Assembly: GCA_964449305.1 (NCBI GenBank)
Contig: CAYUYM010000178.1
Coordinates: forward strand, 1 to 7,111
DNA from: CAYUYM01 sp964449305
Lineage (GTDB): Bacteria > Bacteroidota > Ignavibacteria > SZUA-365 > CAYQST01
Direction: 5' to 3'
DNA: 7,111 nt
This document shows, piece by piece, positions 1-5,964 of this stretch. Below the pieces are notes generated by a model, which did not search any database, was not told the DNA's origin, and was given only the letters and a program-made list of their open reading frames with translations. A program made the translations under genes and the position numbers. The stretch's first letter is position 1. Each line of letters opens with the position of its first letter.

Positions 1-857
1 AACAGGAGCTGATTCGGTGTGGCCTGGGGGTTGCCGCCCGGTCCACCGTTGTAGATGGCGTAGAGGGCATCGAGGATGCACAGCCGCTGCTTCGAGGTGA
101 TGACGGAGCTGGCCATGATGTCCAGGACGGCCACCTTGTCGCAGTGGATTCCAAGGGTGCCGCCCGGGTCACAGGTTCCCATGTGGTTCTTGAAGGCGAG
201 GGTGAGGTTGAGCGCGTTGCTGCACGAGTGGTCCTTGCAGACCGGCATGTTGATGAGGTAATCGGCCTCATGGAGGGTTCTGCTGTAGGGGCGGTCCTTT
301 CCGTTGCAGCGGATGGTGTAGCCGAGGTTGGGGAAGGAGGCGTCGTAGACCAGGTTGACCGGCTGACCGAAGTAGGCTGTGGAGTAGCCCACGGAGCTGA
401 AGCTGTGGCGCTCGTAGAAGCTGATGTTCGCTGCCGGGAAGCCGCCGAGCATCTGCACGAGGCGGGTGATGACGGCCTTGGCGAGTTCCTTGCGCGTGGG
501 CACGGTGGAGTTGAGAAAGTTCGGTTTGAGGGCGATCTTCTTCGCCGTCGTGAGGCCGGGAAAGAGGGATGCCAGAGCGTCGGCGGGTGAGGAGCGGATG
601 CCGGTGAATTCCATGATGCCCTCGTCGAACATCGCCTGCACCACGGCGGCATTGACATTGTTGAAGCCCAGGACGGCACCCGGGTGTTCCACGACGACGA
701 TGCGCCCGGGGTTGGGGAAGAGCCAGGGCTGGGCAGGGGCGGATGCGTCGGCAGGCTCCTGGCCGGCGAGGACGGATGCAGCGGGAGTGAGGGATGCCAG
801 GCCGGCAAGAGCCGTACCCGATTTGATGAAGGAGCGTCTGGAGAAGGAGTGTGCCAT
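1..857 (-). CDS. Tat-exported DUF362 domain protein (3' end outside window)
   Basis: The frame is open from an ATG at 857 to the window edge and gives 285 residues without a stop; the C-terminus is missing. Residues 6-12 (SRRSFIK) form a canonical twin-arginine motif, followed by a hydrophobic stretch (about 14-31) and a possible cleavage site after VLA (29-31), so the folded protein is probably exported by Tat. The mature part matches the DUF362 family (PF04015): KPN at 111-113, LINMPVCKDH at 201-210 and FKNHMG at 222-227. Six cysteines (184, 207, 212, 229, 239, 260) lie in the visible part; metal or Fe-S binding is possible but unproven. The biochemical role of DUF362 is not established. 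The ATG at 857 has GGAG 5 nt upstream. An in-frame ATG at 908 would add 17 residues but lacks a Shine-Dalgarno site. The gene is separated from lptB by 160 bp containing a double palindrome, so it may be transcribed or regulated separately. Confidence 0.88.
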   Translation of the reverse strand, partial: MAHSFSRRSFIKSGTALAGLASLTPAASVLAGQEPADASAPAQPWLFPNPGRIVVVEHPGAVLGFNNVNAAVVQAMFDEGIMEFTGIRSSPADALASLFPGLTTAKKIALKPNFLNSTVPTRKELAKAVITRLVQMLGGFPAANISFYERHSFSSVGYSTAYFGQPVNLVYDASFPNLGYTIRCNGKDRPYSRTLHEADYLINMPVCKDHSCSNALNLTLAFKNHMGTCDPGGTLGIHCDKVAVLDIMASSVITSKQRLCILDALYAIYNGGPGGNPQATPNQLL

Positions 858-862
858 GCCGG

Positions 863-866
863 CTCC
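863..866 (-). promoter_or_regulatory. Ribosome binding site of the DUF362 gene
   Basis: GGAG on the minus strand lies 5 nt before the ATG at 857. It favours this start over the in-frame ATG at 908, which has only a pyrimidine-rich stretch in front of it. Confidence 0.55.
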
Positions 867-883
867 GGCGGTGAGAGGATGAT

Positions 884-891
884 CGAATATA
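884..891 (-). promoter_or_regulatory. Weak candidate -7 promoter element before the DUF362 gene
   Basis: The minus strand reads TATATTCG, one mismatch from the Bacteroidota -7 consensus TAnnTTTG, inside a short AT-rich patch 26 nt before the ATG at 857. No convincing TTTG-like -33 element is seen at the right distance, so this is only a candidate. Confidence 0.2.
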
Positions 892-931
892 CGAAACGGG
901 CGCGTCATGCGAGGGAGGCAGGAGCCGGGCC

Positions 932-977
932 AGACCTTAAGGTCTTCTAAGAAAGATCTAAGAAGACCTTAAGGTCT
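932..977. repeat. Two identical 14-bp palindromes forming a 46-bp inverted repeat
   Basis: AGACCTTAAGGTCT occurs at 932-945 and again at 964-977. Each copy is a perfect palindrome, and their centres are 32 bp apart, about three helical turns. The whole element is also an inverted repeat: arms 932-951 and 958-977 pair at 19 of 20 positions (the outer 17 are perfect) around a 6-nt loop. TCTAAGAA is directly repeated at 946-953 and 957-964. It is AT-rich inside GC-rich DNA and lies between the lptB stop and the DUF362 start. It may be a pair of operators for a dimeric regulator, or a hairpin ending the lptB transcript. No T-run follows on either strand, which argues against a classical intrinsic terminator. 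Confidence 0.9.
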
Positions 978-987
978 TGCTTGGTTA

Positions 988-995
988 CAACTATA
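988..995 (-). promoter_or_regulatory. Weak candidate -7 promoter element just upstream of the double palindrome
   Basis: The minus strand reads TATAGTTG, one mismatch from TAnnTTTG. A transcript from it would start near 981, placing the two palindromes immediately downstream, as operators often are. No matching -33 element is visible, so confidence is low. Confidence 0.18.
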
Positions 996-1017
996 TCGCC
1001 TCCATCCACCTCCCTGC

Positions 1018-1761
1018 CTAGTACCGGTCAAGCTTGAAGCTCTCTCCCAGATAGATCTTCCGTGCCTCCGCGTCGTTCGCGAGATTCTCCGAGGTGTCCT
1101 CCATCAAAATCGATCCGTCAAACAGGAGATAGGCCCTGTCCACGATCGACAGTGTCTCGTGCACGTTGTGATCGGTGATGAGCACCCCGATGTTCCGCTC
1201 CTTCAATCCGGTCACGATGCGCATGATGTCCTCCACTGCGATCGGATCCACGCCGGCAAAGGGCTCGTCGAGCAGGATGAACTTCGGGTTCGTCGTCAGC
1301 GCCCGCGCGATCTCGCAACGCCGCCGCTCTCCGCCCGACAGCATGTATCCCCTGCTCTTCCTGATGTGCTCAATGTTGAAATCCGCCAGCAGTCGCTCCG
1401 CCCGCTCCCGCCGCTCCGCCCGGCTGATTCCAAGCGTCTCCAGAATCGCGAGCAGATTGTCCTCCACCGTCAACTGCCGGAACACCGAGGCCTCCTGCGG
1501 CAGATACCCGATGCCCAGCCGCGAACGCTTGTACATCGGCTGTGCCGTGATGTCCGTGTCGTCGAACCAGACCCGCCCCTCGTTCGGCTTGATCATGCCC
1601 GTGATCATGTAGAAGGTCGTCGTCTTCCCCGCGCCGTTCGGCCCCAGAAGCCCGACAATCTCCCCCTGGCGCACCGCCACGCTCGCGCCCTTCACCACCA
1701 CACGCTTGCGGTAACGCTTGACGAGTTTCTCGGATCGGAGGATGTGACGTTCCTGTTCCAT
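1018..1761 (-). CDS. lptB: LPS export ABC transporter ATP-binding protein LptB
   Basis: A 247-residue ABC ATPase, close to the usual LptB length of about 240. In established systems LptB is the cytoplasmic ATPase that, with LptF and LptG, extracts lipopolysaccharide from the inner membrane and drives it along the Lpt bridge. Visible motifs: Walker A GPNGAGKT (40-47), Q-loop YLPQEASVF (about 87-94), signature LSGGERRR (141-148), Walker B ILLDE (162-166) and H-loop ITDHNV with His198. The LSGGERRR signature and PQEASVFRQLTVEDN segment are characteristic of LptB rather than other ABC ATPases. The frame is open back to 1848, but the ATG at 1761 is chosen because GGAG lies 6 nt before it and residue 1 fits the family; the longer version would run 74 bp into tatD. 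It follows tatD by 13 bp and is the last gene of the run. No other lpt gene is in the window. Confidence 0.95.
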   Translation of the reverse strand: MEQERHILRSEKLVKRYRKRVVVKGASVAVRQGEIVGLLGPNGAGKTTTFYMITGMIKPNEGRVWFDDTDITAQPMYKRSRLGIGYLPQEASVFRQLTVEDNLLAILETLGISRAERRERAERLLADFNIEHIRKSRGYMLSGGERRRCEIARALTTNPKFILLDEPFAGVDPIAVEDIMRIVTGLKERNIGVLITDHNVHETLSIVDRAYLLFDGSILMEDTSENLANDAEARKIYLGESFKLDRY

Positions 1762-1767
1762 GCGGGG

Positions 1768-1771
1768 CTCC
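1768..1771 (-). promoter_or_regulatory. Ribosome binding site deciding the lptB start
   Basis: GGAG on the minus strand is 6 nt from the ATG at 1761 and sits in the gap between the tatD stop (1775-1777) and lptB. It supports the 247-residue form over a 276-residue form starting inside tatD. Confidence 0.75.
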
Positions 1772-1774
1772 GTG

Positions 1775-2578
1775 TCAGATGCGGAAAAGCGCACGCGCGT
1801 TGCGCGTTGTGATGTCGGCAATGTGGTCAACCGTCTGCTCACGGGCAAACGCCATGCGCTCCACGATCAGCGGGATGCGTGCCGGCGTGTTGCGCGTGCC
1901 CCGGTGCGGGACGGGCGTCATGAACGGCGCATCCGTCTCAACCAGCAGACGATCGTCGGGCACCACCCGCAGCACCTCGTCAAGCGTGCTCTTCTTGTAG
2001 GTGATGTTCCCCGTGAACGAGATGTGGAATCCAACGTCGAGCACCTGCCGGGCGTACTCCGCTGTCGAGCTGAAACAGTGGAACTGCCCGCGCAGCCTCC
2101 CGTCCTGGTGCTCACGCACGATCGCAAGCAGATCCTCGTCGCTCTCCCGGTTGTGGATGATCACCGGCAGATCGTGCTCCTGCGCCATCGCCAACTGCAC
2201 ACGCAACGCCTCCCACTGCTGCGGCCGGGGACACCGGTCCCAGTAATAGTCCAATCCGATCTCGCCGACCGCCACACACCGCGGATGCAGAAGATGCCGC
2301 CGGATCACCTCGGGCCAGTCGCCCGGCACATCCGCGGCATCCTGCGGGTGGATGCCCGCGGCAAACCACACCGGGGGATGGTGATGCGCGATGGCGACGG
2401 ATTTCTTCAGGTTCTCCAGGTCCGTGGAGGGGATGATCATCTGCGTCACGCCGCAGGCCAGCGCCTCTTCGATCACCCGGTCCAGATCAGCATCGAAATC
2501 CGGCCAGTACAGATGGCAGTGCGTGTCGATCATGGTGGCAGTCGGTGGGGTGGTGCCGGGAGTTGGTTGCGAGCTCAT
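1775..2578 (-). CDS. TatD family metal-dependent hydrolase (putative DNase)
   Basis: A 267-residue amidohydrolase-fold protein of the TatD family (PF01026, usually about 260 residues). Members are cytoplasmic two-metal enzymes; E. coli TatD has 3'-5' exonuclease activity, and the substrate of this one is unknown. All expected metal ligands are present: His20 and His22 (DTHCHL), Glu106 (GEIGLDYY), His142 (IIHNRES), His167 (QFHCFS) and Asp216 (VETDAPF). The ATG at 2578 overlaps the stop of the upstream MEMO gene as ATGA, suggesting translational coupling, and no Shine-Dalgarno site is seen. Residues 1-15 are Pro/Thr-rich and not typical of the family, so the internal ATG at 2533 (MIDTHCHL) is a real alternative; it also lacks a Shine-Dalgarno site. 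Despite the name, the family has no established role in Tat transport, so the Tat-signal gene nearby is not evidence of a link. Confidence 0.93.
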   Translation of the reverse strand: MSSQPTPGTTPPTATMIDTHCHLYWPDFDADLDRVIEEALACGVTQMIIPSTDLENLKKSVAIAHHHPPVWFAAGIHPQDAADVPGDWPEVIRRHLLHPRCVAVGEIGLDYYWDRCPRPQQWEALRVQLAMAQEHDLPVIIHNRESDEDLLAIVREHQDGRLRGQFHCFSSTAEYARQVLDVGFHISFTGNITYKKSTLDEVLRVVPDDRLLVETDAPFMTPVPHRGTRNTPARIPLIVERMAFAREQTVDHIADITTRNARALFRI

Positions 2579-3852
2579 GCGTCGAACAGACCGAGTTGCG
2601 CGCCGCCTGCATCATCGCTGCGCGTGAATTCCATGGCGGCGTAGGTGACGGCGGATTCACGCTCCTCCTCGTGCCATTGTCGGTAGGCGAGCAGCCGGCC
2701 CTCCCTTGGTCGTGCCACATCGAGGAAGGTCGAGATGCAGGTGTATCCGTCGATGTTCGTCGGATTGTCGCCCTCCTTCACCAGGGCATGAAAGGCACCG
2801 AAATCCACCCGCGTCAGTGCATCGAAATGCTCATGGTCGGATGCGCGCACTGCGTCCAGCCGGTCTGCAGCGGGCTCGCTGTCCCCGAACTTCAGCCCGA
2901 TGTGCGACCAGTCCACGCTCATCACAAAGCACACCCGCCGGTCCAGCTCGGCAAGCGTCTGCTGCATCGCCTCGATGAACATCTGATAGCGCGGGAGCTT
3001 CTGCGGCGTCATGTCCTCGTCGAACAGGAATTCGAGCGAACCGCACAGCACGGGTACGATCTTCACACGGTCATTGCCGAACAGATGCTGCACACAGAGG
3101 GCCTGGAACTCGATGGAGTGTTCGAACATGTGCGGTGTGTCGTCCGTGGTGAAGGCGTTTCCGGCATTCTCCCGGAGCCGGCCCACAAACTCCGTGTCCG
3201 TGCGCAGCGTGCCCAGCGGCGAGGCGAAGTCCTTTTCCGTCATGATGAAGATGTCGTCATGGTCGTGGTGCGCGGTTCCAAGGATGATGCAGGTGTCGAT
3301 GTCCGCTCCACGCAGCCGCTCATATCCTGCGGCATACACTTCGCCACCGATCCGCATGTCGATGTGCGGGATGATGAGTCCCAGCGGTGCGGGCGTCACC
3401 GCCTCGCCCACCCGGGGCAGAATCGTTTCGAGGAAGGCGCGCAGCTCCTCCGGATCCTCGGGATAGGACAGGCCCGCGTTGCTCGCCTGCATCTCCGTGG
3501 CGGCGCGGAAGGCCTCGTTCCTGCCGGCGATGAAGGCCTCGCTGCGCTCGTTTGCGAGCAAGTACAGTGAGTCAAGGTGACCGACAATGGTCAGGATGTT
3601 CGTGGGATCCACCTGGGTTCCAGTGTGCCTGTGGATTTCCGCCGTGAGTTCATTGACGCTCTGTGTGCCGTTGAAGAAGCTGAGCAGGGCGAGCGCCTCC
3701 GGTGGCAGGGCCACCATCCCGCTGCTGTATCCCGAAGCGTCGCGCAGCAAAACCAGTCGCTGCCCCTCCTCTTCGTAGGGGATGAGCTCGATGGTGTCGC
3801 GGATGGCCGGTATGGGGAGATCGGGGGATTGAAAAATCGGTGCGTCGTTCAT
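2575..3852 (-). CDS. MEMO family protein (AmmeMemoRadiSam system protein B) with extra N-terminal domain
   Basis: A 425-residue protein. Residues about 155-410 form a MEMO domain (PF01875; human MEMO1 is about 300 residues). Candidate metal or active-site residues are His163 (IIPHIDMRIGG), His195/His196 (LGTAHH), His245 (EHSIEFQ), His317 (SVDWSHIG) and Cys372 (GYTCIST), matching the conserved His/His/His/Cys pattern. PHID replaces the PHAG of many relatives. Residues about 15-105 are an additional domain with the pattern of a small winged-helix PqqD-like fold (LPPEALALLSFFNGTQSVNEL at about 49-69, then helices ending near 100); this assignment is by eye. In many prokaryotes MEMO genes sit near AMMECR1 and radical SAM genes with unknown joint function; neither partner is in this window. 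The ATG at 3852 has AGGA 6 nt upstream and overlaps the oppF-like stop as ATGA; its own stop overlaps tatD in the same way. Confidence 0.9.
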   Translation of the reverse strand: MNDAPIFQSPDLPIPAIRDTIELIPYEEEGQRLVLLRDASGYSSGMVALPPEALALLSFFNGTQSVNELTAEIHRHTGTQVDPTNILTIVGHLDSLYLLANERSEAFIAGRNEAFRAATEMQASNAGLSYPEDPEELRAFLETILPRVGEAVTPAPLGLIIPHIDMRIGGEVYAAGYERLRGADIDTCIILGTAHHDHDDIFIMTEKDFASPLGTLRTDTEFVGRLRENAGNAFTTDDTPHMFEHSIEFQALCVQHLFGNDRVKIVPVLCGSLEFLFDEDMTPQKLPRYQMFIEAMQQTLAELDRRVCFVMSVDWSHIGLKFGDSEPAADRLDAVRASDHEHFDALTRVDFGAFHALVKEGDNPTNIDGYTCISTFLDVARPREGRLLAYRQWHEEERESAVTYAAMEFTRSDDAGGAQLGLFDA

Positions 3853-4925
3853 GAAGGATCCTGTTGTGGAAAATCACCGGCACGACAGCCGGTGGTGATG
3901 GCGGGTCGGGAATGGATGAAGAGGTGGCATGCCACGGCGACGCCGTTCTCCGAGGTCGCCAATTCCGGGGCGTGCTCGCGACAGACCGCGGCGGCATGCG
4001 GGCAGCGGGGATGGAAGGCGCAGCCGGTCGGACGTCCGGCAGCAGCCTCGTGCGCCGGGGCGGTGGGGGATGCGATCGCCACCGTGTCATGCCGCAGTTC
4101 CGGCCGCGTCGCCGGGGCCGAACGCATGAGAAGCTGTGTGTAGGGGTGTTGCGGACTGGTCCAGAGCTCGTCCGCCGGACCGTGCTCGATGATCCGCCCG
4201 AGATACATCACGGCAATGCGGTCCGAGATGTGCCGCACCACGGACAGGTCGTGGGTGATGAAGAGCAGCGTGAGGTGAAGCCGCGTCTTGAGATCGAGCA
4301 GCAGGTTCAGAATCTGGGCCTGCACCGACACATCGAGCGCCGACACCGGCTCGTCACAGACGATGAACTCCGGCTCCACCGACAGGGCGCGGGCGATGCC
4401 GATCCGCTGACGCTGCCCGCTGCTGAATTCATGCGGGTGGCGGTTCGTGACCGTGGGATCGAGCCCCACGAGCGTCAGCAGCATGGCAATGCGCCCGTCC
4501 ACCGCGGACCGTGGCACGATGTGGTGCACCAGGAGCGCCTCGCGCAGCATGGAGCCGATGGTGAGACGCGGATTGAGGGAGGAGTACGGGTCCTGGAAGA
4601 TCACCTGCATGCGCTTCCGCAGGCGGCGCATCTCCTCTGCGGAACGGCGTGCAAGATCATGCCCGTCGAACAGCACTGTCCCAGCCGTCGGCTGGATCAG
4701 CCGCAGGAGGGCATGCCCGAGCGTCGTCTTTCCACAACCGGATTCCCCCACGAGACCGAGCGTCTCGCCGCGTTCAATTGTCAGGGTCACATCGTCCACC
4801 GCCCTGACCACACCTCCGTCATGTGTCAACACTCCCGATCGGACGGGGTACCAGCATCGGAGGTCTTTGGCGGTGATGAGCGGATCCTGCACGGTCACTC
4901 GGGTGGTTGCGTGGTCATCTGACAA
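3849..4925 (-). CDS. Oligopeptide/dipeptide ABC transporter ATP-binding protein (OppF/DppF type)
   Basis: Up to 358 residues, an ABC ATPase energising peptide or nickel-type uptake at the inner face of the cytoplasmic membrane. Motifs: Walker A GESGCGKTT (60-68), Q-loop VIFQDPYSSLNPR (108-120), signature FSSGQRQR (167-174; relatives usually have FSGGQ), Walker B FIVCDE (187-192), D-loop SALD and H-loop His225. After the ATPase comes an oligo_HPY region (HPYTQLL from 260) with Cys302, 308, 315 and 333; a similar Cys quartet binds an Fe-S cluster in some DppD proteins, so that is possible here. No permease, second ATPase or binding protein is in the window, so it is an orphan locally. The start is uncertain: the longest form begins with TTG at 4925 without a Shine-Dalgarno site, and GTG at 4898 or 4892 also fits, with family similarity starting around residue 14. 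The stop overlaps the MEMO start (ATGA). Confidence 0.92.
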   Translation of the reverse strand: MSDDHATTRVTVQDPLITAKDLRCWYPVRSGVLTHDGGVVRAVDDVTLTIERGETLGLVGESGCGKTTLGHALLRLIQPTAGTVLFDGHDLARRSAEEMRRLRKRMQVIFQDPYSSLNPRLTIGSMLREALLVHHIVPRSAVDGRIAMLLTLVGLDPTVTNRHPHEFSSGQRQRIGIARALSVEPEFIVCDEPVSALDVSVQAQILNLLLDLKTRLHLTLLFITHDLSVVRHISDRIAVMYLGRIIEHGPADELWTSPQHPYTQLLMRSAPATRPELRHDTVAIASPTAPAHEAAAGRPTGCAFHPRCPHAAAVCREHAPELATSENGVAVACHLFIHSRPAITTGCRAGDFPQQDPS

Positions 4926-4964
4926 TGGTGCAACATACGAAAGCGGGGGGGAACGGAAAACGGG

Positions 4965-5957
4965 TCAGCGTGCCGGCTGCGCCATGCCGGCGATGGCGTG
5001 TGGCCGGTAGGGTGCCTCGATCTCGGCGAGATCCTCCGCGTCCAGGTGGATGGCGAGCGCCGCCACGGCGTCGTCCAGGTGCCGTGCCGAGGTGGTGCCG
5101 ATGATGGGTGCGGTCACCACCGGCTGATGGAGCAGCCACGCAAGCGCCACCTGCGCCGGCGGCAGTCCGCGTCGGCCCGCCACGCGCTGCAGTGCCTCCA
5201 GCACCGCGAAATCGTTCTCCTGGAAGTACAGCGACTGGGCGTAGTCGTCGGTCTTCGCACGGATCGTGCTTCCCGACCGGTCCGCCGTGCGCGTGCCCGC
5301 GAGGAAGCCGCGAGCAAGCGGACTCCACGGCAGCACACCGATTCCCTCAGCACGGCAGAGCGGCAGCATCTCCCGCTCCTCTTCCCGGTAGATCAGGTTG
5401 TAATGGTTCTGCATCGACACGAACCGCGTCGCCCCGAGTGCATCGGCACGGTGGAGCGCACGCATGAACTGCCAGGCATACATGCTCGATGCGCCCACGT
5501 AGAGCACCTTGCCCGAGTGCACAAGATGATCCAGCGCGAGGATGGTCTCCTCGATGGGCGTGTGCGGATCCCAGCGGTGGATCTGGTAGAGATCGATGTA
5601 CTCCGTGTTCAGCCGTTTCAGCGATGCGTGACATTGCTCGATGATGTGCCTGCGTGACAGGCCTCCCTGATTCGGCCCCTCCGCCATCGGGAAAAACACC
5701 TTCGTCGCCACCACGAAGCGGTCGCGTGGTGCCATCTCCGCAAGCAGCCGCCCTGTGATCTCCTCGCTTCCGCCGCTGGAGTACATGTTCGCGGTGTCGA
5801 AAAAGGTGATGCCCGCCTCGAAGGCGCGGCGATACAGCGGACGGGCCTCATCCTCCTCCAGCACCCAGTCGCGCCACTGGCGGCTGCCGAAGGTCATGGT
5901 CCCGAAACAGAGACGGGAGACGTCGAGGCCGGTTGATCCGAGTTTGATGTGCTCCAT
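4965..5957 (-). CDS. Aldo/keto reductase, YajO-like
   Basis: A 330-residue NADPH-dependent aldo/keto reductase of the TIM-barrel superfamily. The catalytic tetrad is visible: Asp54 and Tyr59 (FFDTANMYSSG), Lys86 (VVATKV) and His127 (LYQIHRWD). Several stretches closely match E. coli YajO as I remember it, including QIHRWD with TPIEET, GASSM, HYNLIYREEEREMLPLC and PWSPLARG. YajO has been linked to 1-deoxyxylulose 5-phosphate formation for thiamine synthesis; whether this protein shares that substrate is inference, since the family is broad. Length and ends are complete. The ATG at 5957 lies 7 bp after the stop of the T9SS gene with only a weak GGTGAG before it, implying co-transcription. The stop (TGA, 4965-4967) is in the same reading frame as the downstream oppF-like gene. 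Confidence 0.93.
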   Translation of the reverse strand: MEHIKLGSTGLDVSRLCFGTMTFGSRQWRDWVLEEDEARPLYRRAFEAGITFFDTANMYSSGGSEEITGRLLAEMAPRDRFVVATKVFFPMAEGPNQGGLSRRHIIEQCHASLKRLNTEYIDLYQIHRWDPHTPIEETILALDHLVHSGKVLYVGASSMYAWQFMRALHRADALGATRFVSMQNHYNLIYREEEREMLPLCRAEGIGVLPWSPLARGFLAGTRTADRSGSTIRAKTDDYAQSLYFQENDFAVLEALQRVAGRRGLPPAQVALAWLLHQPVVTAPIIGTTSARHLDDAVAALAIHLDAEDLAEIEAPYRPHAIAGMAQPAR

Positions 5958-5964
5958 GCCGTGC

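Noticed and set aside
144..950. Overlapping plus-strand open frames opposite the DUF362 gene
   Set aside because: The minus strand carries a continuous frame with a twin-arginine signal and DUF362 motifs; the plus frames have no such support.
932..977. Classical intrinsic (Rho-independent) terminator
   Set aside because: The stem is long but AT-rich, and no T-run follows it on either strand; it is reported as a repeat with termination as an alternative.
932..977. CRISPR array or transposon terminal repeat
   Set aside because: Only two copies exist, with a short related spacer and no cas gene, transposase or target duplication nearby.
1762..1848. N-terminal extension of LptB by 29 residues
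   Set aside because: It lies mostly inside the tatD coding region, does not resemble LptB, and a good Shine-Dalgarno site precedes the internal ATG at 1761.
1..2578. Functional Tat system link between the TatD gene and the Tat-signal protein
   Set aside because: TatD family proteins have no established part in Tat transport, no tatA/B/C gene is present, and the two genes are separated by lptB and the palindromic region.
2545..3570. Long plus-strand open frame (341 codons) opposite the MEMO gene
   Set aside because: It is the antisense shadow of a clear MEMO coding region in GC-rich DNA; its translation shows no recognisable domain and is rich in Arg, His and Gly as such shadows are.
3864..4922. 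Long plus-strand open frame (352 codons) opposite the oppF-like gene
   Set aside because: The minus strand carries all ABC ATPase motifs across the same interval; the plus-strand product resembles no family I know.
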